The position numbers and the translations under genes are program-made. Shown piece by piece: positions 13,080 through 25,256 of a DNA stretch of 64,000 nucleotides (position 1 is its first letter; each line of letters opens with the position of its first letter). Source of the DNA: Rhytidiadelphus loreus (taxonomy: Eukaryota; Streptophyta; Bryopsida; Hypnales; Hylocomiaceae). The stretch spans positions 78,300,981-78,364,980 of the forward strand of contig OX344762.1 of NCBI GenBank assembly GCA_947034895.1, given 5' to 3'. Under the pieces are notes generated by a model, which saw only the letters and a program-made list of their open reading frames with translations, searched no databases and was not told the DNA's origin.

Positions 13080-14290
13080 GATAGCGCAGCATTTACAGTC
13101 TTTTCTTCAAATTCTTAGAGTACCGATCATCAGGTCGATGCCTTTGGGTGATTTTAGTGGATTTTGGTGTGGAGTGGATCGATCTAAGCATTTGGAGTAA
13201 ACTTCTTACAAGTGCGTGCACAATTGAGGGAAAGATTTGGATTGTAAAACCAGTAGTTCGCGAAGTAACTAGAACTGCAAAGTTTGCGTTCAGGTACATG
13301 GTGGTGCTTGTGCTCTTCTCCCTTAGTCTCTACTGTTTTGTTTTTCTGGTTGGGTATGTGACGGTGAAAGACCTAAGTTTGAGTTCGCGATTGCCCTTGA
13401 GATTTTTCGACAAATTTTTTTGAACTCTTTTCAAGTTTTCCTGCGTGCCTTCTCGAAATTTGGGCTCTGTCGTTCTAAAACAGTTCGAAACAATCATTTT
13501 CTCGCATCGATTAGGGGTACAACGTAGAGTGGAGTCGCCTTTCTTGCCTGGAAGCAGGGCCTTTCTCTCTTCCTTGTGACCAATTGGTTTTGAAGCGCTT
13601 TTCTGCTATTCTGAAGTATTCCATGGCCAGGTGAAACTCTGTGTGTCACTGTGATTCTAAGCAGCGTTTTTTGGGGGGGCGAAATTTCGCACTTGTCAGA
13701 GGGTTTGAGTCCGTCCCTCCAGAATTGCGCCAGTGCTGTGAAGGCTTGTGGCAGGTACTGTTGCAAAAAAAACGAATTACAAGGTAGAGGACACTCCTTC
13801 CATCTCTTTTTTTCATCTAAACCAATCAATGGAGGAGTGTGCTTTCAGTTGGAGATCAATTTGGAGAGACCCACTTTGGGTTCTTCAATGAAGAAATTCT
13901 CTTGAGATCAATTTTTCTCTCTCAACGTAAGAATTTCTTACGCGATCATTCGAAGTGGGGGAGTTCTAGTCCGCTCAATAAGTTTACAGCCCCATTTTCC
14001 AGGATCGATCATAGCCAAGTCATGCTTTCACCCAACTCCGTTAATTGAAGCCCAACAGCGCAAGTGTGTTCTTGTCGGTAACAGGCCGGGGTGCGGTCCC
14101 TAATACCGGTTTTAATATTCTCTACCTTTAAAAGCCTGGGTATCGAACGCCATGAGCCTTCCGCTTACTACTTGTCCAAGCTTTTATTGTAAATGCAGGT
14201 AGCACTAGTAGTACAAGGGTGTGCTGTTAGGCTATTTTTTGGGGGGTTATCCAGAATGATCTGATAATAACATATTTTCGTCTCTTGCAG
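13080..14290 (+). other. Putative upstream leader region of the amylase gene
   Basis: Composition is closer to exonic than in the flanks. A consensus acceptor (TCTCTTGCAG) ends at 14290, 22 bases before the chosen amylase start codon, so the 5'UTR is probably interrupted by an intron. Possible donors upstream are CAG/GTACTG near 13753, AAC/GTAAGA near 13929 and AAG/GTGAGT at 10022. No frame here continues into the amylase frame. The first transcribed exon cannot be placed from sequence alone. Confidence 0.35.
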
Positions 14291-14312
14291 GCCCTAATCT
14301 TCGAAAGTGGCC

Positions 14313-17300
14313 ATGGCCAACTCCACTGCAGCCCTAGCCAAGGGGCTGCGAGGGTGCAGCCTGACATCAAATCTAGCCCATTCCAAGATCCCCAAGCGGC
14401 ATGTGCACATGACGCCTCGCCTCTCCTCCACTTTCTACTCCTCGAAACCTTTCCACACTCTCTATTGTGCCTCCCAACCACGCAGGTTGTCACCTCGCAG
14501 ATCTGCGCTGGAGGCTCACAAAGCTCCCAAGGAACCAGTGACGCAAGTCTTGAAGGAGAATGTGGACCAAGCCCCTGAAGCAGCTGAGAAGCAAGCAGTG
14601 GACACTGCGAAGGAGGAAGACGTCCCTGAAGCTGTGAAGGAGACTGTGCAAGATGTTGTGGAAGGTGTGAAGGAGGCTCCTGAGGAAACAGTAGAAGATG
14701 TTGTCGCGGAAGGTGTGAAGGAGGCTCCTGAGGAAACAGTAGAAGATGTTGTCGCGGAAGGTGTGAAGGAGGCTCCTGAGGAAACAGTAGAAGGTGTTGT
14801 CGCGGAAGGTGTGAAGGAAGCTCCTGACGCTGTGAAGGAGACAGCGGAAGCTGTGAAGGAGAGCGTGCAGAAAGCTACTGAAACTGTGAAGGAAACTGTG
14901 GGAGCTGTGATTGCGAATGTGATTGAGTCGGTGGAAGTACCAGTTGAGGCTGTGAAGGAGGTTGTGCAACCGGAACTGAAGAGGCAATTGACCCGGACTC
15001 GGAGCTTCCATCATCCCCGAGGTGGTAACATCAAGGCAGATCCACTCCGAGTTATTATGTTTCAGGTACGTACCTTCGAAACTCCTGAATCTGATGATTA
15101 CTTGGAAGACAGGTCTGGACTTCATATTAAAAAGGTCACATAATCTGAATGTGCGAGACAAATTGTGCTACAGTCAAGGATGGGGTGGCAAGTGTGTAAT
15201 GAATTCTAGAATGCCATTGAAGAAGAGGGTCTAATTTAAAAGAGGTTTTGAAAGGGTTCTAGCTGCTACGTCTATCACTTGGAGAAGATTTTGTAAGAAT
15301 CAATGCAATTTTCGAAATATCTTCTTGTTCATCCAGGAGGATGCTTGAATCGTGAAAGAGGACGCTTGCAACTTTTTCTTTATGACCAAGTTTATGAAAT
15401 TGAGCTATAGTTTGGTACAAAGGTGTAATAAAAAATGTACATTTGAAAGTTCAAAAATGATTTATGCAACTAAGGGTACAAGGTCAAGGGTACCTAGAGA
15501 ATCCCTTGTTTAAGCTCTGATTTGGCTTTCTGGAGGGGGGGTTGCACACCTTGAAACAATTTTAGCGAATTGTTTTTAGAAGAAAAAATGGCCGACTCTT
15601 TTAACCCATTTGAGTTCATGTATTTTCTGGAATCTTGTAGAGTCCATACCTTAAGTTAGACTGTTTGGTTGTTACGTTGAAAGCTTCATATTTATTGTAA
15701 TAGAGTTTCTTTGAGCTCATATATTTTCTGGAATCTTGCAGAATCCATACCTTAAGTTAAGCTGTTTGTTTGTTACGTTGAAAGCTTCATATTTATTGTA
15801 ATAGAGTTTTTTTGAGCACCCTTACTTACTATACTGTACATTCAACTTCGATTCTTCAAGTTGCAATCGAATGAAACGTTAATTCCACAAACTCAATTGA
15901 AAGATTGTGTTGATTTCTTGGGGCAGGGATTTAACTGGGAGTCATGGAAGAGCCAATGCTGGTACGACGTCATGGCGAAGGGAGCTGAAGAATTAGCGGC
16001 AGCCGGCATCACTGACATTTGGTTTCCTCCATCGAGCCATTCTGTTGCTCCTCAAGGTAAAATCGCAGTGCCACGAAATCTCTGTCACGTTCTCATCCCA
16101 GTGGATGTTCATGTATTCATCCATCCTTGCACATTTCCATCCAAAGTTGGAAGCACTCTTGAGTCTTACATCCACAAATGAAAAATTAAAATTAAATACT
16201 ACTCCTAGGAATATGAAAGTGTACACTTTGGGCCCATTTGGGCATTTGGAAGTTCCAAAAGCCTCTAATTTATAGACAACCATCTAAATTATCCTAATTA
16301 ATCATGAACCTATAAAAATACCTAATTGCGATGCTAACCTAATTGCAATGCAAGATTTCAGAATCCAAATAAATTAATGTCCTTGATATGTCGCAACAAA
16401 CTCTTAACCCTTAAGTGTCAAAACTCATCTCTAAAATTGACAATTTCAGAAAAATCATCATAAAGTACTATTTGTAAGAATATTTTGGAATTGAGATGCA
16501 AATAGAAATTGTAGAGTTTTAGTTTTAGATTCTATCCATATGGTTAGATTCACCAATGCTATCACCAATATTTTTCTATAAATATTGAAAGGGAAAATTC
16601 AATTACTAGCAAAATATTATCATTTTTGAGGTAAATTTTGTTGGAAAGGATTTGAAATGAGGTTCTCTTGCCATTGAATTTTTTTGAATTTTTTATGTTC
16701 TTTGAGTTAGTGACCTCATATTTGCAATTCCAAGTTTGACCTAGAGTCAACGCAAGTCAAGCACTTCACATACTTCCACATTTGTAATTTTAGAAAAATA
16801 TGTGTTCTAGTTTCACCAAATCCAACCCTTGGATAGGACCACAACTTCATAAAGTATCTCTAAAAATTAGGATGACTTTCATCCAAGTTGTAATGAAAAA
16901 GAAGTTTAATTTTGAAGTTATACATTGTCTACAAATTGGACGTTAGAGCACTATAGGGTTAAAAGTATCCATTTTAAGTGATGAAAATTGTTACAATCAA
17001 TGTTTCTTTTGAGCAATATTTTGCTCCAAAGTGATCCCATTTTTTTGAAGGAATACTAGGTGATATATTCCCCCATTTTTAGTGGATGAAATTGTTGCCT
17101 TCCTGTGTAATCTAAGGGACATTATTGCTCCTTTTGGGATGAATGAATAATTGAAGTTTCATCTACATTTGATGTATATCATCTATTTTTGTTGATGTCA
17201 ACAATTGCACCTATCCTTCCAATGGAAATTGTTTTTTGCTCTACCCAAAATAAATTTAAAATAAATCTTTGGTTGCAACTTGTTGAGTTCAATGTTCAAG

Positions 17301-20300
17301 TTATTTTTTGAATTTTACTAGCTATTTTCTTCCAATTCCCATATTGAACCCATTTTTTTAATTACCTCATTTAGTTTGTTTTTTTCTATTTTTTCTATTT
17401 CAAATAGAAATTTTATTCTCCTTCTAATTTTGAATATACCAATGTTTCCATTGTGTTTTTCTCCCTCCATCTCAAAATAAATTTGTCGTACTCCAACTAG
17501 ATTTCCACTAGCAATTATGAATTTATTTTGAGACGGTGGGAGTATGAAGGAAACACTAGTATTATTAAAAAACAGAGGAAGTATATTTTTCACTAGTAAG
17601 TTTCTTTCCAATGTTTTCAAACTGCAACCAATTTTTTTCCCCAATTCCATTGGCTAACAATAAACTATCCTACTTAGTGGTTTGCCTTAATGACTGACAT
17701 TGGGTGGGTTGATGTTGTTACCCTAGGGTACATGCCCGGGCGCTTGTATGATTTGAATGACTGCAAATATGGCAATGAAGAAAAGCTAAGGGCCACCATT
17801 GACAAGTTCCACAAACTAGGAGTGCGTTGCATTGCTGATATCGTTGTGAACCATCGGTGTGGGGAAGCCCAAGATGTGAGAGGAGAGTGGGTGATTTTTG
17901 AAGGGGGCACCCCGGACGATGCCCTAGATTGGGGGCCTTGGGCAGTGGTGGGAGATGATTATCCGTATGGAGATGGGACCGGGGCCCCGGACACTGGGGA
18001 CGACTTTGGGGCGGCGCCCGACATTGACCATACCAATGACCGTGTACAAGCTGACCTCATTGTTTGGATGAATTGGATGAAATACAAGATTGGATTTGAT
18101 GGATGGCGCTTTGACTTTGCAAAAGGCTATGCAGGTGAGTAAGGTGTTGCATATAATATAGTTAATTATATGTAGAAGGGGTGTGAGAGGAAGGTTCACC
18201 TAAGAATAGTACAAAAGAGATACAACACCAAACTTACTCCATCAAACCAAGTTTGAGTGTTTCAAGGATTTTTGTCCTATATTTTTTTTCAAACTCTAGC
18301 TCTTGGTTCTTCATTGCACACACTTTACAATTAACTCTCAAACTACTCAATGGTTTTGGAAAATTCTCCTTGTAGTTTGACATGGTGTGTGATGATTGTG
18401 TTTTAAAAAAACAAAACTCAATTGATTTTTTCTATTGGTCCCCCACTTTTTAGTTTTATGGTAGAGTTTGATTTTTTTTTCCAATTGGATTGATTGTGCT
18501 TAAATAGGTGGTGACTATCACATTGTCTATGAGTTGGTTTGAATAAGTGACAAGTATGTTATAGTTAATGATATTGTGACAATCATATGATTGTACTATT
18601 CGGATATTTTTGAATGTCATCTTCAAAGAGGTGGTCATATTAAATATCTTCAATGCAATGCATCCCTCTACACTTTGTCTCTAGAGCAAGTCAATGGTGG
18701 ACATCCTTGGCTAATTTTGCATTAGCAAATCTTCACCATTGATTTGTTGTAGAGGTAAATTGTTACAGTGTTTCATTGCAAAATAGGCTTAGTAAAAGAG
18801 GTTTTAACCTTGTAATGATGTGGCAACTTAAAAGTGTCCAATGGATGACTTTCTAAATCACTATAGAAATGAAGAATGCACCTAATTATTGATACAAAAC
18901 TCTGATTCTTCTTTTTGAGTGACTATCTTGGTCATAGGCCACATCCTTCTGGGGTTAACTCTATAAGGATGTTGCAGTCCAATGGATGACAGAAAATCTT
19001 TCAATGGAAGATAGAAGTGCTTGAAATTTTGTGTCCAAAGGGGAGATCTTGCCCAGTAGTTTGAGTGCTTTGGTTGTTTTTAAGTAGATGAATCACACTA
19101 TACCCTAAAAAAGGATGATTTTCACTGCGACCAGCGCGTCCTCACAGGGTTACTGTAAGTTCGATTCTTCTTCTTGGACGCCGTCAGCGTCTCTTCTTGA
19201 CGTGCAAAATCCCCCTCCCGCTTGATGCGCAGGCTACTTTGTGGGTCGCTACATCAAAAAGACGGAGCCGCAGTTTGCCGTGGGGGAGTATTGGACCAGC
19301 CTGCAGTACGGGGACCAGGGGGTGGAGTATAACCAGGACGGCCACAGGCAGAAGTTGGTGGATTGGGTGGATGCTACGAAACAGAGGTCCACGGCGTTTG
19401 ATTTTACTACCAAGGGCGTATTGCAGGAGGCGGTGAATGGCCAGCTGTGGCGTCTCCGGGACTCTCAAAGTAAACCCCCGGGAATGATCGGCTACTGGCC
19501 GGAGAAGGCGGTGACGTTCTTGGACAACCATGACACGGGGTCGACTCAAAAGCATTGGCCTTTCCCTGGGAAGCATATCATGCAAGGCTACGCGTACATT
19601 TTGACACATCCGGGAAACCCCTGCATTGTAAGCCTTCGATTCGTTCTCTTATGCACCTGATCGAAGTTTGTTACAAAAAGAATGATCATTCAATCATTTA
19701 AATCGCTCGCTTATAATTGGAACTGTTTTCCATCTGCTGTAAAAGCTTAAGTTTGAGAGATTATAGGGGCTCGCAACTGATGAGCACCTCTGAAAACGAC
19801 ATGGATTAGGGTCGTAACATACTGTTTCTCCTACAAATATGGTATGCCGATCTTATAGTACTCCAGTGACTCTTTAATTCAAACTTCCTGTAATGAGCTC
19901 CTTCACTATGAGAATCTGCTTTGAAGAGAAGCTCCGTTATGGTTAGTTTCAGTTTAAGGTAGTATGTTATTTTCATTTTCATTTCTTGGGGGGGGTCCAT
20001 TTTGGTTGGTAATCTTGCATTGATTAATTTATGGAAAACTATGCATACTAGTAACTAACTCTGGTTCGAAGACCGTCGTGAATGAAGAGTTGTCTCATTG
20101 TGGAATAATACTGATGTGGTGGTGGTGGTGGTGCTTGTGTGTGTGCCAGTTCTGGGACCATTGGTTTGACTGGGGATTGAAAGAGGAGATTGGAGGACTG
20201 ATTACTGTTCGCAAACGGAACGATATCAATGCAGCGAGTAAGGTTAACATTGTGACAGCGGAGAGCGATTTATATGTTGCCAACATTGATGAGCGTGTGA

Positions 20301-20407
20301 TTCTCAAGATCGGGCCACGGTTTGATATGGGCCATTTGACTCCTAATGCGGAGGAGTGGCAAATTGCGGCTCTGGGGAAAGACTACTGCGTATGGGAGAA
20401 GAAGTGA
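14313..20407 (+). CDS. AMY: Plastid-type alpha-amylase (GH13) with LEA-like N-terminal repeat domain
   Basis: Five exons join in frame: 14313-15065, 15861-16056, 17727-18134, 19233-19627 and 20150-20407, all GT-AG, giving 669 residues. It should hydrolyse internal alpha-1,4 bonds of starch. Residues 1 to about 60 are Ser/Arg-rich with no acidic residue, like a chloroplast transit peptide (inferred). Residues about 70-235 are a Glu/Lys/Val/Ala repeat domain. The catalytic domain starts near residue 265 and keeps all four GH13 regions: DIVVNH (354-359), GWRFD with nucleophile D446, GEYW with acid/base E471, and DNHD with D553. The C-terminal domain ends CVWEKK. The ATG at 14313 is the first in-frame ATG after the splice acceptor at 14290. 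Known plastid AMY3 enzymes carry CBM45 starch-binding modules at this position; none is seen here. Introns 1 and 2 hold repeats. Confidence 0.95.
14661..14804 (+). repeat. Three 48-bp coding tandem repeats in amylase exon 1
   Basis: Three head-to-tail 48-bp units encode the 16-residue unit [16 protein letters not shown] at residues 117-164, with a partial fourth from 14805. The copies are almost identical at DNA level (one GAT to GGT change in unit 3), so the expansion is recent. Downstream the protein continues with looser VKE(T/S) repeats of the sort seen in LEA group 3 proteins and other amphipathic helices. Confidence 0.9.
15612..15814 (+). repeat. 101-bp tandem duplication in amylase intron 1
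   Basis: Two copies of a 101-bp unit that contains TATTTTCTGGAATCTTG and GTTACGTTGAAAGCTTCATA lie end to end, with the start of a third before exon 2. The unit is pyrimidine-rich and sits next to the 3' splice site at 15860, so it could affect branch-point choice (inference). Confidence 0.85.
16404..16962. mobile_element. TTAA-bounded element copy in amylase intron 2
   Basis: It starts TTAACCCTTAAGTGTC and ends CACTATAGGGTTAA. The ends resemble the family at 11592 but the element is shorter (559 bp) and more diverged. It lies entirely within intron 2. Confidence 0.4.
17461..17542. mobile_element. Stowaway-like MITE in amylase intron 2
   Basis: The ends CTCCCTCCATCTCAAAATAA and TTATTTTGAGACGGTGGGAG are near-perfect inverted repeats of the form known for plant Stowaway (Tc1/mariner) MITEs. 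TA follows the right end; the left flank has lost it. It is only 82 bp long and lies about 185 bp before exon 3. Confidence 0.65.
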
Positions 20408-20798
20408 TCGTCGATCTCACGTCTTATTAATTTATAGCCTTTAAATGATCGAGTAACTATGTCAGTAGTTTTGGGGCTCTCTAGCTGTCATTGTTCTGTG
20501 AGCTTGAATGCGAGGGCTTGATGTGACTGAGACCACAGACTCTTCTTCATAAGTTATGCCCGTTGCACAGAAGATCGGTCTCACTGGAGTTCTTTCTCTT
20601 TGGAGCTCGGACTGCAAGTGTTACAGCCAATTCTAGGTCTAGAGAGTATTTATTAGCCATTTTCCTACTAGCAGAGTGAAGCGATCATGAGTATTTTTAA
20701 TAGCCAGGGTTTTAGAGGCTCGATGACAAATCGGTCACGGCAAGAGAGTATTATGAGAAGAAGCCATATGTGAGCAGTAACTTACATGATACTCATAT

Positions 20799-21682
20799 GT
20801 ACAGTCAGGTCCAGCTCATTTACGAATTGCCCATTGTAGGCTTTCAAATTTTTGTGTTCAATGTGTAGTGTAATTGGTAGATTTTGGTAGATATAATTAT
20901 CATTGCATCCTTATGCAATTGCACTCAAGTCTACCAAATTTCAGCTTCAACAAACCAAGAGATCATTTTTGGTGAATTTTTATATTCAATTTTCATGGTT
21001 TTACAAGATATTTTATTGCAAGCAATTGGTGTTGAATTTTTTAAGTTTGGTTATGAGTATATGTAGAGAACATCCATACGCACAACTTTTCCTAGGCAAG
21101 TTTCTTCAAAGAAGTTTGACAATTCCTTCTAAGTATAGAGTTTTAAGTGTTAGGATGACAATGTCTAAATGTTGTAAAATAGATATTTCTTTATTATAAT
21201 TAGATTTTTCTATTTGTCAATCATGTGGTAACTAATTTGGTACATTTGAGCATAGTGGTACAATTTATTTGCCAAAATCTAATTCAAAATATAGAGATAT
21301 CTATTTCATAAAGTTTGGTCATATGATGTCTCAATTGAGCCCTTATTGGGAGTTTATATTTTTGTTACTTAATAGGGTGTTTTTTAATATGAAAGATGTG
21401 CGTATGGGTGTTAACTACATATCCATGTAATCGAATTTAAAAAATTCATCACCAATTGTATTCTATAAAATATTATGTAAAACCATGAAAAATGACTTCA
21501 AAAATTCACCAAAAATGAAAATTTTATTTTTTTAAGCTGAAATTTGGTAGGCTTGAGTGGGATTGTCTGAGAATTGAGTGTAAATAATTCAAGAAGGAAA
21601 ATTCCAATTCTCTTCCATGCTATGCAAGAAAATGCACACAGTAGAAATGGGCAATTCGTAAATGAGTTGGACCTGACTGTAC
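20799..21682. mobile_element. 884-bp foldback element
   Basis: The outer ends are GTACAGTCAGGTCCAGCTCA and its inverted copy ending GGACCTGACTGTAC, and complementarity continues nearly to the centre (CATCCATACGCACA at 21070 against TGTGCGTATGGGTG near 21400; AATTGCCCATT near both ends). The arms are diverged inside. No transposase is present. It lies about 390 bp past the amylase stop codon. Confidence 0.75.
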
Positions 21683-22063
21683 AATACAATACAAAATAAA
21701 CATGTGAGCATTGAGTAGGTTATTTTGATATTGTGTTTTGTAACAATTAATGTGGCAATAAGGTAACATGTCCAGAAATCGCCCACCTAAGAGCTAAATG
21801 GGGAGGTAAAGCTTTTGAAATAATTTTCAGTAAATCTCCCTTGAAAGATAAGTGGAATTGGCATCTAACCCAAGTTGTTTCATATTTTTTGGAGCTTTGT
21901 GGAATTAGTTATGGAATTTTGAAGTTGAAATGACAAAGGGCTCTAAAATTTTGTGAGTTGTCAGTTGTCACCTAAACCACAACTAATGAGAAACATGGAA
22001 GCCTAACTAGAGAAATTGGGTGGCTGATTGGAAAGAGGTTAGCTACCTTATGTAATAGTGGTA

Positions 22064-23005
22064 TTATCCCATTAAATCCCAAGGCCTTTTTTTCCATCAA
22101 ATTCCACTCAAAATTGCCATTTCTATTGCAAAAATGTGAAAAAATTTAAAAAAAATTATTGGCATACATAACTATAGCATTTTGTTCTAAAGTAGTACTC
22201 CATATGAGAATGTGTGGAAGAAATTTCAGGAACTTTGACTAGGTGGATTGCAAGAAATTTGCGTTTGAAGTGAAGAAAATTATTTTTTGGGCACTTGGCT
22301 TGGCTAGATTTTTAGGCTTTGAATCTTCTTATCTTAAAATTTTGCACTATCAATATTTCATTAAAAATAAATTTGTGCTAGAGAATTGAGTTTAAAGTTT
22401 TGGGATTTTTTTTTTCAAAAAGTACATACTTGATTTTTATTCTTTAAAAAATTGTTAAGTGGAAGTAGGTATGAGATTCAAGCACAATAATACTAGTGGT
22501 GAGATTGTTCTAACAAGTGAACTAAAGCCTATCAAACTCTTTTTTTCAAAAAGAAGCTTAGATTGCTTGAAAAAACAGATTGTCTATAACTTTCTCATCA
22601 CTTGCCCAAATAGAATTAATCAAATCTTTATATGTAGACAAAAAGATATTTTATATGAAACAAAATTTTGAAAGTTTTTTCTCACTTAAGGGTTTGGCTA
22701 ATGAGTGTTTGGCTCTATCTTTATGTATAGTTTCTTTTTATTAACTTTATTTCCAAAAACATTTATCTTGGATTTTTGTGAATTTTTTTGTGTTGTTGAT
22801 GAGCTTTGTTTGGGGCTTATTGTAGCATAAATTATTCTCCTAGGTAATGATGCAAATAAATATTATATTTCTAGAAAATTAATTTTTTTTCCTATCTTCA
22901 AAAATATATTTTTAAAATTATGACAAATATTTGGACCATAGTCCATAGGAACCTACCCAAAATTCATTTTGTTCTCTAAGGAGACAATGGGCTGTTAGGG
23001 GTTAA
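22064..23005. mobile_element. TTAA-bounded element copy
   Basis: The left end is worn (TTATCCCATTAAATCCCAAGGCC-like) and the right end reads GGGCTGTTAGGGGTTAA. The inside aligns by eye with 11592-12523 (shared GTGAGATTGTTCTAA, ATGTAGACAAAAA blocks). Confidence 0.5.
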
Positions 23006-23780
23006 AAAAGGACTTGGGTCACTAAGTCAAGAAGGTGAGGTAAATTTGTGTTTTATCCTTAATTGAGTGTTATTATCAAATATTTTGTTTGATCTTTCTT
23101 TTGGGTTACTAGGAAAGACTCCAACACCTTATCCTTGTAAGGATGTTGAGGCCAAAAAATAGCCAATGGATGACTTTCATGATTACATTACAATAGAAAT
23201 GAAGAATGCACCCATCGGTCTCCAATTGGATTATTTTTGGTAAAATATCTTCATTGGTCATGGTCTTGTTCTTTTAGGATGAAAAAGTCTTTGAAATTAA
23301 TTGAATTGACATTTGAATTTGCAAAATTACAACTATTTTATCAGAATGTAATTTACTTAATTTATCATATATCTTTTAAAGTTGAATGAACTCATCAACT
23401 TTTAAGTTTCAACCCCTAATTCTTTTCTATCAATGGAACTATGGAGGATTTACTTTAGAGTAAAGGAGATAAATACATTATCCGATGACAAAGCACTTGT
23501 TATTACCCCAATATAATTAAACTAAAGCTCTTACAATGTGAATTTGCTCACTCACATTGGTTGCAAATTTCCATAAGGCTTGCAAAACTCAAATCAATCT
23601 CATATAATTATAACTCAATGAATATGAATAATTATGTATACCTTTATTAGTAGAATGTTTTAGAGATTGGCATCAGGATTGTGTTTGAATGAGGTTGGAT
23701 TTATCCATGGTGATAGACAAATTGCTAGAGGAAACTAGCCAATCTTCAATGTTTGATTATGTGACCCATTAATTGAATAA

Positions 23781-24024
23781 TGGGCAATTTTGTTAAAATG
23801 GCGGTATTCCATTGGCATTTGTACATGAAGGAACAAAGATTGAGGTGTATTGAGGCACCTATTCATCTCATATCAAGCATCCATTGTGTCCCATATATGC
23901 CCAAATCACTACTCGTTTACGTATGGCATTGCCCCCACCATTGTCTTCTACAAGATTTCATTCCCTAGTTGGTCCTCTAAACGACCATTTGAATGGAATA
24001 CCGCCATTTTAACAAAATTGCCCA
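23781..24024. mobile_element. MITE with 34-bp terminal inverted repeats
   Basis: Ends are TGGGCAATTTTGTTAAAATG continuing to GCGGTATTCCATT, and a perfect inverted copy on the right. TAA flanks both sides (23778-23780 and 24025-24027), which would fit a PIF/Harbinger-type duplication, although ATAAT can also be read as the duplication. Length 244 bp, no coding capacity. A diverged relative is at 697. Confidence 0.8.
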
Positions 24025-24986
24025 TAATAGTTTACATCAATTTTATTAAATTAGTGATATTCACACAACCAAACATAGTGATATATATCTTTATAAAGGT
24101 GTAATTTCAAGCCACAAATTAGGAAAGGAATAGTTTCACGTCTTGAATCATGCCAAAATAATGGAATATTCTATTAGATGATTGAGATCCGGGGAGGCTG
24201 GAGGGTCATTTCAAGCCTATTCCTAGCTCCGTTATCCCTAGTCTCATTGAACGCCAGTGTCAGATTTTTTTTTTTCAAAAAAAAAAAAAATTTAAATCCT
24301 TAAAATGAAAAACAAAGTTAAATTTTTATTTATTTTTAATTTCCAAAAAAAGTGACTTGGTAGTCATTTGGCCAGGTCAATACAGCTTGCAAACGGCGGG
24401 TTTCCAGATGGAAAATCACAGCCCTCCAGAGTAGCAAAAAAACATGTAATGCCAATTTAACGATATTGACATTAGTACTAAACTACTAATATTTTCATTC
24501 ATGTGACAATTTTTAGTTAAAATGACAAAGTATTGCCAACAATAATACTAATCATAAATCTACACCTCTCATAGTTATTGACTAGGTAATTGCAAAGTAT
24601 GCCAACTTATCAAGACTAATTGACAGTTAGGACCTATCAAGTCACTAGTAGCGAGGTTGGGATTGGTGTGCAATTATTCTTGATGACTTTGGCCTACTTT
24701 GCAATTACTGGACATAATGTCAATGTAGGAGAGTTGAGTTACAAGTTTGACTTCTTTGATTGCGTAACCTATCAAAACATGCCACAACGGTAGAAATCTC
24801 ATGCATTTAGATTATGCTTGGTAAATCTTCACTCACTAAGTTAATACCAGTTGGTAGTAGTAGAGATTTCTCTCAGATTTCTCACTGCCAGACCAGTGAA
24901 ATTTCTGCCTCATACCCACCCTGTTGAAAATTTGCACAAGACAAACCGTGAGCATTAACAGTCTCCTAAACTGATTGAAACATGCC

Positions 24987-25256
24987 ATGACTGCGAAACT
25001 GTCCTGCATTAACTCACATGCAAAAACTCTATGCAAAAAGCTCGAGGCGAAAAGTGTTTCTACCTCACATTCGGTATCTACCTCACATTCGGTAATAGGA
25101 AAGTTGCCAACATCGTCAACTGGCGCGATTCCGGTGCCAGAAATTGTGACCCAAATCCAGGGAAAGCTCTACAAATTTGGACAGGTAGAGGATTGCGATT
25201 GTCCTGAAAGTGCCAAAGTTGTGGAAGACGTCGAAGTTGACGTTCAATTTCATTGA
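24987..25256 (+). CDS. Unsupported 89-codon frame in a GC-richer patch
   Basis: A frame from ATG 24987 to TGA 25256 has an internal direct repeat (STSHSVSTSHSV) made by an exact 18-bp duplication at 25058-25093, and an acidic C-terminal part. I recognise no domain, and other frames are equally open. It could be an exon of an unrecognised gene or chance. Confidence 0.15.
   Translation: MTAKLSCINSHAKTLCKKLEAKSVSTSHSVSTSHSVIGKLPTSSTGAIPVPEIVTQIQGKLYKFGQVEDCDCPESAKVVEDVEVDVQFH

Noticed and set aside
14490..15161. 223-codon minus-strand frame across amylase exon 1
   Set aside because: It is the antisense shadow of the repeat-coding exon; its composition (Leu/His/Ser/Phe repeats) is the complement of the VKE repeats.
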